In this document: positions 1-5,861 of the stretch, in pieces
How positions within the stretch are numbered: position 1 is the first letter of the stretch
Layout of the letters: each line of letters begins with the position of its first letter
Source: an uncultured Lachnospiraceae bacterium
GTDB lineage: Bacteria > Bacillota > Clostridia > Lachnospirales > Lachnospiraceae
Reading direction: 5' to 3'
Length of the DNA: 6,191 bases
NCBI GenBank assembly: GCA_947651335.1
Contig: CANSYV010000092.1
Span: 1-6,191 of the forward strand
Translations under genes and position numbers: made by a program
The notes under the pieces: generated by a model
What the model was told of the DNA's origin: nothing
The model's input: the letters and a program-made list of their open reading frames with translations, nothing else
Databases searched by the model: none

Positions 1-359
1 GGATGCATATATTTTTTGGCAAATACAAAATCCTCATTTCCTGTAATAAGCGCCGGACTAAACACAAGAGAATGCAGTTCACACTCCACAACAGCCGCGC
101 CGTAATGAAGCACATTTGAATTGATGACTACGCAGTCCCCTTTTTTCAGAAGAAAAGATTTTGACGGTATTTTTATTTCCATTTGTCCCTCTGCCATATA
201 CACAATTTCAATTTCTTCATGCCAGTGCCACGGGATAGTGTCTTCCTGCCTGTCTGTGTGGAAGGAGGAGTATCCGGCACAGGGGAATTCAAGGGTTCCA
301 TGTGGCAGAAGTTCCTTTGATACCCTGTTTAAATTTAATCCGCATTCTTGTAATGCCAT
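1..359 (-). CDS. AraC-family transcriptional regulator, N-terminal cupin domain (partial, C-terminus beyond window)
   Basis: This is an open leftward frame of 119 codons running off the left edge. It begins MALQECGLNLNRVSKELLPH and contains PWHWHEEIEIVYMAEG (about residues 47-62), followed by LLKKGDCVVINSNVLHYG. This is the usual layout of the AraC/XylS effector-binding cupin: a histidine-rich WHWHEE strand, a turn, then a KGD...N..HYG strand. The DNA-binding double helix-turn-helix should lie to the left of position 1 and cannot be seen, so the AraC label rests on the cupin half alone. The start is supported by an AAGGGGG ribosome site at 364-370. The gene is divergent from the MFS transporter at 477, a common arrangement in which the regulator controls the neighbour in response to a small ligand, often a sugar. 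The ligand is unknown. A stand-alone cupin protein is the main alternative, but the expected regulator start and the divergent context favour AraC. Confidence 0.85.
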   Translation of the reverse strand, partial: MALQECGLNLNRVSKELLPHGTLEFPCAGYSSFHTDRQEDTIPWHWHEEIEIVYMAEGQMEIKIPSKSFLLKKGDCVVINSNVLHYGAAVVECELHSLVFSPALITGNEDFVFAKKYMH

Positions 360-396
360 ATTTCCCCCTTTTTTGTCTCTTTGGCGGTTTTTTTAT

Positions 397-425
397 ATTA
401 TACGTCCGAAAATGTATTGCATCAA
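397..425 (-). promoter_or_regulatory. Candidate sigma-A promoter for the AraC-type regulator
   Basis: Read leftwards, TTGATG (425-420) and a perfect TATAAT (402-397) are separated by 17 bp. The predicted transcription start, near 390, would give a leader of about 31 nt before the ATG at 359. The match is close to the vegetative consensus. No experimental evidence is available. It overlaps the rightward candidate promoter. Confidence 0.6.
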
Positions 426-445
426 CTGCCTTTTAACGGTATTCT
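417..445 (+). promoter_or_regulatory. Candidate promoter for the MFS transporter operon
   Basis: TTGCAT (417-422) and TATTCT (440-445) are 17 bp apart. The expected start, near 452, lies about 25 nt ahead of the ATG at 477. Both boxes are weaker than those of the opposing promoter, as would fit a promoter that needs an activator. GTATT occurs at 415-419 and again at 439-443, a possible but very weak direct-repeat half-site pair for an AraC protein. An alternative -10 would be the AT-rich GATATAG at about 450-455. Confidence 0.4.
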
Positions 446-476
446 TTTGATATAGAAAACACAGGAGGATGATAAG

Positions 477-1655
477 ATGTTTCAGTTGCTGCTGATTATT
501 ATTTATCTGGCCTTTATCAGTCTGGGACTTCCGGATTCCCTGCTGGGTTCAGCGTGGCCGGCAATGTATCAGGAGTTTTCTGTGCCTGTTTCCTATGCGG
601 GCGGGATTTCTATGATTATTGCTGTGGGGACCATTGTGTCCAGTCTGCAGAGCGACAGATTGACGAAGAGATTCGGTACGGGGAAGGTTACGGCTGCCAG
701 TGTGTTAATGACTGCCGCCGCGTTGTATGGTTTTTCCATCAGCCATTCTTATGGCGCGTTGTGTCTGTGGGCAGTCCCTTATGGGCTTGGGGCGGGGAGT
801 GTGGACGCTTCTTTGAATAATTATGTTGCCCTTCACTATGCAAGCAGGCATATGAGCTGGCTTCACTGCATGTGGGGCGTTGGAGCTTCCCTTGGCCCGT
901 ATATTATGGGGTATGCGCTCACTGGCGGGCAGGGGTGGAATATGGGGTATCGTTATATTTCCATTCTTCAGATTGGATTGACCGCTGTCTTGATTTTCAG
1001 CCTTCCACTGTGGAAAAGACAGGAGACAGATGATACAGGGCAGACGGACGGGTCAGGGAAAGCAAGGCCGCTCTCTTTGCGCCAGATTATTAAAATTCCG
1101 GGGGCAAAGGAAGTTATGATTACATTTTTCTGTTATTGTGCCATTGAACAGACAACTGGCTTATGGGCAAGCAGTTATCTTGTGCTGCGCAGGGGGATGC
1201 CGGAAGAAACTGCCGCCGGATTTGCCGGCCTGTTTTTTATCGGGATTACGGCAGGCAGGGCCTTCAGCGGATTTTTGACAATGAAACTGAATGATACGCA
1301 GATGATACGGCTTGGGCAGGGATTTATGCTGTCTGGCATTGTGCTTTTATTTTTACCGTTTGGCAGCGGCATTACATTGATTGGCTTTATTTTAATCGGG
1401 CTGGGCTGCGCCCCGGTTTACCCTTCCATCATACATTCCACACCGGAACATTTTGGGGTGGATAAGTCGCAGGCTATGATAGGCGTGCAGATGGCATCTG
1501 CCTATGTGGGGACTTGCATCATGCCGCCTATTTTCGGATTTCTTGCAAACCATATCAGCGTTTCCCTGTTCCCGGTTTATCTGCTGGCAATATTGGTGGT
1601 TATGGGGGTTATGTACGAAAAAATGCTGTCGAAAGTATCTGTAAATAAGGAGTAA
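477..1655 (+). CDS. MFS transporter, 12-helix, FucP/YbjJ-like group
   Basis: This is a 392-residue integral membrane protein, the normal size for a 12-helix major facilitator. The first helix starts at the N-terminus (MFQLLLIIIYLAFISLGLPD). The loop between helices 2 and 3 has SDRLTKRFGTGK (residues 59-70), a motif A-like segment, and GRAFSGFLTMKLN (260-272) is its counterpart in the second half. GAGSVDASLNNYVALHY (105-121) and LHCMWGVGASLGPYIMGYAL (129-148) resemble the fucose-permease/YbjJ-type branch, whose members move sugars or unknown small molecules. A hydrophilic loop at about 181-203 joins the two six-helix halves. The start is supported by AGGAGG at 463-468, 8 nt ahead of the ATG. 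It is the first gene of a tight pair with the methyltransferase and is divergent from an AraC-type regulator, so it is probably induced by a ligand. The substrate and direction of transport cannot be told from sequence. Confidence 0.9.
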   Translation: MFQLLLIIIYLAFISLGLPDSLLGSAWPAMYQEFSVPVSYAGGISMIIAVGTIVSSLQSDRLTKRFGTGKVTAASVLMTAAALYGFSISHSYGALCLWAVPYGLGAGSVDASLNNYVALHYASRHMSWLHCMWGVGASLGPYIMGYALTGGQGWNMGYRYISILQIGLTAVLIFSLPLWKRQETDDTGQTDGSGKARPLSLRQIIKIPGAKEVMITFFCYCAIEQTTGLWASSYLVLRRGMPEETAAGFAGLFFIGITAGRAFSGFLTMKLNDTQMIRLGQGFMLSGIVLLFLPFGSGITLIGFILIGLGCAPVYPSIIHSTPEHFGVDKSQAMIGVQMASAYVGTCIMPPIFGFLANHISVSLFPVYLLAILVVMGVMYEKMLSKVSVNKE

Positions 1656-1669
1656 GGGGAGGAGCCAGT

Positions 1670-2545
1670 ATGCCGGTTTTTAAGCCAGATATTATTGACA
1701 TCCGTGATTTTGAAGCTCCTGAGCTGGATGTCTATGCCCGCCTTACGGAGCGGCAGCTGTACAATCACCACGAACCAGGGAAGGGGCTTTTTATTGCGGA
1801 GAGTCCCAAGGTGATTGAGCGGGCTTTGGACGCAGGGTATGTCCCGGTCTCTTTTCTGCTGGAGAAAAAGCATATTACAGGGGAGGCAAGGGGGATTCTC
1901 AGCAGGTGTGAGGGGGTTCCTGTTTATACTGCAGAGTTTGATGTACTGACCAGGCTGACTGGCTTTTCTCTGACCAGAGGGGCGCTGTGTGCCATGCGCC
2001 GCCGGCCCCTGCCGAAGGTGGAGGAAGTCTGTGCCGGCGCCTGCCGGATCGCAGTGCTGGAGGATGTGGTAAATCCCACCAATGTGGGGGCGGTTTTCCG
2101 CTCTGCGGCTGCGCTGAATATGGATGGGGTATTGCTGACCACGGCCTGCAGCAATCCCCTTTACCGGCGGGCTGTGCGGGTGAGCATGGGAACTGTTTTT
2201 CAGATTCCGTGGACGTTCCTGGACAGGGAATCTGACGGGCATTCCCGTAAGGGAATGGAGTTATTGAGAAAACTGGGTTTTAAAACCGCAGCTATGGCCT
2301 TGAAGGAGAATTCCATCAGTGTGGACCATCCGGCTCTTGTGGCAGAGGAAAGGCTGGCCGTGGTGCTGGGGGCGGAGGGAGACGGGCTGTCGTCTGCTGT
2401 TATCGCGGACTGTGATTATACGGTATGCATTCCCATGGCCCATGGCGTGGACTCGCTGAATGTGGCCGCTGCCAGCGCGGTTGCCTTCTGGGCGCTGGGA
2501 AATAAGCCGGGGACTAAGCCATCTCGTCTCTCAGCGCGTCAATGA
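1670..2545 (+). CDS. TrmH/SpoU-family RNA 2'-O-ribose methyltransferase
   Basis: This is a 291-residue SPOUT-fold methyltransferase expected to use S-adenosylmethionine to methylate a ribose 2'-OH in tRNA or rRNA. An N-terminal L30e-like substrate-binding region (about 25-110, including GKGLFIAESPKVIERAL) precedes the knotted catalytic domain. Motif 1 is EDVVNPTNVGAVFRSAAAL (131-149; N135, N138 and R144 are the family's key positions). Motif 2 is VVLGAEGDGLS (231-241). Motif 3 is VCIPMAHGVDSLNVAAASAV (252-271). All three are intact, so the enzyme should be active. The ATG has a GGGGAGGAG site at 1656-1664 that begins one base after the transporter's stop codon, so the two genes are co-transcribed and possibly translationally coupled. 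The last 10 residues (PSRLSARQ end) are read through the 3' end of the opposing ABC permease gene. The exact RNA target is unknown: RlmB, TrmH and TsnR-like paralogues cannot be separated by eye. Confidence 0.93.
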   Translation: MPVFKPDIIDIRDFEAPELDVYARLTERQLYNHHEPGKGLFIAESPKVIERALDAGYVPVSFLLEKKHITGEARGILSRCEGVPVYTAEFDVLTRLTGFSLTRGALCAMRRRPLPKVEEVCAGACRIAVLEDVVNPTNVGAVFRSAAALNMDGVLLTTACSNPLYRRAVRVSMGTVFQIPWTFLDRESDGHSRKGMELLRKLGFKTAAMALKENSISVDHPALVAEERLAVVLGAEGDGLSSAVIADCDYTVCIPMAHGVDSLNVAAASAVAFWALGNKPGTKPSRLSARQ

Positions 2546-5060
2546 TATTTGCTTTGCGGATTTTTCCTGTGGCATACAGCATGGTCAGGAATACAATAGC
2601 GAATACCCCCAGTATGCTCAGGAGCATGGCACCCCAGGGAAATACAAAGGGCATTTGGACTTCTTCTATAGAAGTAACTGTTTTATGGATACCCCAGGAA
2701 AGCGCGGTGGAAATGGGAATTCCATATAGCAGGGTGCGCATTCCGTAGAAAAGGCATTCAAAGTGCATCATTTTGCGAAAGTCCCGGTCCGACATTCCCA
2801 CAGAGAACAGCATAGCCAGTTCCCGCCGCCGCAGCCGGATATTCGTGGAGATAGTATTGAACACATTGGCAGCGGCGATCAGTGTGAGCATGGCGGCAAA
2901 TACAAAGGTGAAGATACTGATAATAAAATCAGCATTGCGCCACAGGTCAAAGAAGTAGGAGAGATTTATCAGGGTGTAATCTGCTGTTATCCCTTCGTCT
3001 ATGAGCTGGTTTTGCATTTTTGTCAGTGTCTGGGCAGGTGTTTTGGACCAGAACAGCCCGCCCATAGATACCGGGCCCTCTGGTTTTACAGCATCAAACT
3101 GAGGCTTGCTGGACAGAGGCGCTGTCATGACAAACAGGTAAGCAGGGTCGTCTTCCAATATAAATGTGGTGTCCACAGGATAGCTGTCCGCGAAGACGGC
3201 TGTGACTGTTTTTGCCTGTGCCCCGTCGGGGGAGGGCAGGGTAAGTTCCATGAAACTGCCTGCAAAATATGTGGTGTGTTCCCTGGAATTAAATACGCAG
3301 ACAGAAACGTCCGCTTCCTGGCCTGCGGATTCGCTGCCGGCCTCCTCCTGGCTTTTCATAAATGTGTCATAGATATCATCTTCAATGAACTGGGTATAAA
3401 GTTTCAGTGTCTGTGTCTGGCCGGTGGTGTCATCTTTCATAGCTTTCCGGTATTCCTCCAGGAAACCGCCGGGCAGCTGGTCTGTTGAGGCAGAATAGAT
3501 AAGGTCTGTCTGCCAGGTGCTTTTATAAACACCTTCTGCTGATCTCATTTTCTCATAGAGTTTTAGGAATTGATCCTCTGTCATATCCTGAACAGCAAAG
3601 GACAGGTCCCCATCTGCCATTTCTCCGGTATATTTTTTTCCGAATTCTCTTAATACAATGCTGAAGGCACTGCCTGTTACGATGAGTATGACGCTTAATG
3701 TGAGGGAGAGTACCACGCTTCGGAAGCGTTTTTTGTTCCGCCTGAAGTTTTTCAGGGCCAGGACTCCCTCCAGGCCGTACAGCCTCCAGACATATTTTCT
3801 CACGGGCAGGGTGCGTGCCTGGGTCTTGATCTCGTTGGTCTGGCGGATGCACTCTATCACGGAGGCAGCTACCGCCTTTTTCGCCGGAATGTATGCGGAA
3901 ATCAAGATGGAAGCCAGGCTGATGAGGGCGGAGCCCGCCAGGGCAGGCAGGGATAATGCCAGTGTCAGCGGTACCTGGCTGTTTAAGATGCCCGCGAACT
4001 GGGCGGATATCACAGGCAGTATCAGCCAGATACAGCCGATCCCTGCTAAAAGGCCCAGGGGGATGCCTATGATGCCGATGCAGATTCCCTCAAATAATAC
4101 GGAATTTCTCAGCTGTCTGGCGGTGGCTCCCACGGACATGAGGATGCCCAGCTGATGGGTGCGCTCCGTCAGGGAGATCTGGAAGGAGTTGTAAATCAGG
4201 AAAACAGACCCTGTCATGATAATGGCCGCCAGCACGCCGCCTATGGTGTATAAAAATGTGTTAAACACTTTGTTGTCGGACACGCCAAGAAAGCGCAGAA
4301 GGTTTTCGTTGATGTCATAGGCACTTTCCCCGCTGTTCTTTTCGGCGTATTCGTGTACCTGGCGGGGTTTCTTCAGGGTGAGGAACAGGCTGAAGCTGTC
4401 AGAGGGATTCTGGGTATCCGCCATGGTGATTACTGTATATCCCGGGGAAGAATGGGGTTCAAAGCCGGGCCGCTGGTAAGTGCCCACTACCGTGTAAGTT
4501 CTGGCAGCTGAGGCGGTGAATTCCTCCCCCTGGGTATAGGGGCTGCACTGTGTCAGGGTGCTGCCTTGGTATTTTCGGTCTCCCGGGGTGAGTGTGAGGG
4601 CGCTGCCCACAGGGATTTTCACGCCGGCTTTGATGGCAATGTGATCCGGGATAATGATTTCTTCTTTATTTTCGGGCAGTCTGCCGGAGCTCAAGGTGAC
4701 AGGCAGGCTGCGGAAAGTGTCCTTGTGGAAACCGGCCAGGAACAGGTAAGGTTTATCAGCGCTCTGCTTGGCTGCTCCATCCAGCGGGGCATAGCCCATA
4801 TTTTCATAGGCTGCGGTCTCTGCGATTTCTTTTTGGGCGCCCAGTTCCTGCATCTGGGAAAAAGAAACGCCGGAGAACTGCACATGCCAGCTGCCGCCTT
4901 TGGCAATCTCCGCGTCTACCATATACTGAATCAGTGAGGTGCCAAAGGATGCCACTGCCGTAAACATAGCGGTGGACAGCGCGGCTCCGATGATGGTGGC
5001 CAGGGTGCGGGATCTGCTTTTCATCAGGCCTTTCAGGGCAGTTTTGTGAAAGATATTCAT
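2514..5060 (-). CDS. ABC transporter permease, double-FtsX (MacB-type) architecture
   Basis: This is an 848-residue membrane protein made of two similar halves. Half one: helix 1 at about 20-42, an extracytoplasmic domain at about 45-268, then three helices (about 270-290, 322-348, 368-392) forming an FtsX domain with the typical NSFQISLTERTHQLGILMSV followed by GATARQL (291-317). Half two restarts with LKNFRRNKKRFRSVVLSL (436-453) leading into a helix at about 447-468, a second extracytoplasmic domain at about 470-708, and three more helices (about 711-735, 767-788, 807-830) with NIRLRRRELAMLFSVGMSDR (740-759). Such type VII/mechanotransmission-type permeases expel peptides, antibiotics or lipids, or work on the cell envelope, rather than importing solutes. 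The start codon overlaps the ATPase stop in ATGA (5060-5057), so the two are coupled. Eight helices and two outer domains argue against BceB, which has ten helices and one outer domain. The substrate is unknown. Confidence 0.93.
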   Translation of the reverse strand: MNIFHKTALKGLMKSRSRTLATIIGAALSTAMFTAVASFGTSLIQYMVDAEIAKGGSWHVQFSGVSFSQMQELGAQKEIAETAAYENMGYAPLDGAAKQSADKPYLFLAGFHKDTFRSLPVTLSSGRLPENKEEIIIPDHIAIKAGVKIPVGSALTLTPGDRKYQGSTLTQCSPYTQGEEFTASAARTYTVVGTYQRPGFEPHSSPGYTVITMADTQNPSDSFSLFLTLKKPRQVHEYAEKNSGESAYDINENLLRFLGVSDNKVFNTFLYTIGGVLAAIIMTGSVFLIYNSFQISLTERTHQLGILMSVGATARQLRNSVLFEGICIGIIGIPLGLLAGIGCIWLILPVISAQFAGILNSQVPLTLALSLPALAGSALISLASILISAYIPAKKAVAASVIECIRQTNEIKTQARTLPVRKYVWRLYGLEGVLALKNFRRNKKRFRSVVLSLTLSVILIVTGSAFSIVLREFGKKYTGEMADGDLSFAVQDMTEDQFLKLYEKMRSAEGVYKSTWQTDLIYSASTDQLPGGFLEEYRKAMKDDTTGQTQTLKLYTQFIEDDIYDTFMKSQEEAGSESAGQEADVSVCVFNSREHTTYFAGSFMELTLPSPDGAQAKTVTAVFADSYPVDTTFILEDDPAYLFVMTAPLSSKPQFDAVKPEGPVSMGGLFWSKTPAQTLTKMQNQLIDEGITADYTLINLSYFFDLWRNADFIISIFTFVFAAMLTLIAAANVFNTISTNIRLRRRELAMLFSVGMSDRDFRKMMHFECLFYGMRTLLYGIPISTALSWGIHKTVTSIEEVQMPFVFPWGAMLLSILGVFAIVFLTMLYATGKIRKANIIDALRDEMA

Positions 5061-5800
5061 GACTGGACCACCTGCCCTTCCCCGGGTATGATTCCGGTTT
5101 TTTGGATGGGCTGTGGTTCTGGGCGCATTTTGGCGTCCTTCACCACCCGGCCGTCAGCGATGGTGATGATGCGCTGGGCCTGGAGGGCGATGTTCTCGTC
5201 ATGGGTGACAAGAATCAGCGTCTGGCCGTATTTTTTGTTGCTTTCTTTTAACAGCCGGATTATTTCCTGGCCGTTGCGGCTGTCCAGTGCTCCCGTGGGT
5301 TCATCGGCAAGCATCACCGCAGGCGCGTTCATCAGGGCCCGGCCTATGGCCACACGCTGCTGCTGTCCGCCGGAGAGCTGGTTTGGCAGGTGTTTCCTCC
5401 TGTCCTTCAGCCCCAGAAGCTCCAGCAGTTCCATAAGCCGTTCTTTATCCACTTTCCTTTTGTCCATGAGGATGGGCAGTGTGATATTTTCCACCACATT
5501 CAGGGTGGGAATCAGATTATTGAACTGATAAATGAGGCCCACCTGGCGTCTTCTGAAAATCGCCAGCTGTTCATTGTTTCCCCCGTAGATATCCTGCCCG
5601 TCCAGAAAGATTTTGCCGCTGGTGGGTACATCCACCCCTGCCATGGCGTGGAGCAGGGTGGACTTTCCAGAGCCGGAAGCGCCGATTAAGGCTGTGAACT
5701 CTCCCTTTTCAATGGTGAGAGAGACATGGTCAAGGGCTGTGACCTGATTTTCCCCCTTTCCGTAGATTTTGCACAGATTATGGACTGTTAAAAATTCCAT
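5057..5800 (-). CDS. ABC transporter ATP-binding protein (MacB/LolD/FtsE class)
   Basis: This is a 247-residue nucleotide-binding subunit that should power the permease encoded immediately downstream. All ATPase motifs are intact: Walker A GASGSGKST (residues 40-48), Q-loop glutamine in IYQFNNLIPTLNV (Q92), signature LSGGQQQR (142-149), Walker B MLADEPTGALD (163-173, with D166 and E167), and H-loop LVTHDE (H200). The GLIYQFNNLIPTLNVVENI and LADEPTGALDS segments are typical of the MacB/LolD/FtsE group that partners FtsX-type permeases. I chose the ATG at 5800 because GAGGAGG lies 8 nt ahead of it. An in-frame ATG at 5824 would add eight residues (MLYEEVHT) but has no ribosome site. The C-terminal tail, after about residue 220, is proline-rich and ends four bases into the permease gene. 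No regulator or two-component system for the operon is visible in the window. Confidence 0.95.
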   Translation of the reverse strand: MEFLTVHNLCKIYGKGENQVTALDHVSLTIEKGEFTALIGASGSGKSTLLHAMAGVDVPTSGKIFLDGQDIYGGNNEQLAIFRRRQVGLIYQFNNLIPTLNVVENITLPILMDKRKVDKERLMELLELLGLKDRRKHLPNQLSGGQQQRVAIGRALMNAPAVMLADEPTGALDSRNGQEIIRLLKESNKKYGQTLILVTHDENIALQAQRIITIADGRVVKDAKMRPEPQPIQKTGIIPGEGQVVQS

Positions 5801-5808
5801 GGTATGAA

Positions 5809-5815
5809 CCTCCTC
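5809..5815 (-). promoter_or_regulatory. Ribosome binding site fixing the ATPase start
   Basis: GAGGAGG, read leftwards, ends 8 nt before the ATG at 5800. This near-perfect anti-SD match sets the start there rather than at the in-frame ATG at 5824, which lies upstream of the site. Confidence 0.85.
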
Positions 5816-5822
5816 GTACAGC

Positions 5823-5833
5823 ATTGTATCAAT
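5823..5833. repeat. Short inverted repeat in the ABC operon leader
   Basis: ATTG-TAT-CAAT is a perfect 4+4 inverted repeat around a 3-bp centre. It lies between the candidate -10 box and the ATPase ribosome site, where a repressor could bind. At this length chance is a fair explanation. Confidence 0.2.
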
Positions 5834-5855
5834 AACGCTTTTAGAATACTCCTTG

Positions 5856-5861
5856 ATTATA
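5856..5861 (-). promoter_or_regulatory. Candidate -10 box for the ABC operon
   Basis: Read leftwards this is a perfect TATAAT, giving an expected start near 5849 and a leader of about 49 nt. At 16-18 bp upstream I find no TTGACA-like -35 (the region reads roughly CACCGGAA), so the promoter may need an activator or may be weak. The box overlaps the TAA stop codon of the truncated nuclease gene (5857-5859). Confidence 0.4.

Noticed and set aside
121..450. Rightward 109-codon open frame
   Set aside because: It lies opposite the AraC-type cupin gene, has no ribosome site, and its low-complexity translation (many C, S, F) resembles no protein family.
1577..2242. Leftward 221-codon open frame
   Set aside because: Antisense to the transporter end and the methyltransferase, both of which have clear family motifs. 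Its product is rich in P, R, H and Q with no recognisable domain.
2763..3488. Rightward 241-codon open frame, the longest on that strand opposite the permease
   Set aside because: The permease frame beneath it is continuous with clear FtsX features. The antisense product has no recognisable motif and no ribosome site.
3658..4155. Rightward 165-codon open frame
   Set aside because: It mirrors the membrane helices of the permease on the opposite strand. This is the usual antisense shadow of hydrophobic coding sequence.
5046..5528. Rightward 160-codon open frame, serine- and arginine-rich
   Set aside because: Antisense to the ATPase core motifs, with a composition typical of a shadow frame.
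2514..5800. Assignment as a BceAB-type bacitracin/peptide-sensing exporter
   Set aside because: The permease has two FtsX halves with an outer domain in each (eight helices) instead of the BceB layout of ten helices with one outer domain, and no BceRS-like system is seen.
5801..5824. Longer ATPase start at the ATG at 5824
   Set aside because: There is no ribosome site ahead of it, and the GAGGAGG serving the ATG at 5800 lies inside this extension.
5849..5854. AAGGAG (leftward) as a ribosome site for a small gene between the nuclease remnant and the ATPase
   Set aside because: No start codon lies at a suitable distance: the next ATG (5824) is about 24 nt away and is simply in frame with the ATPase.
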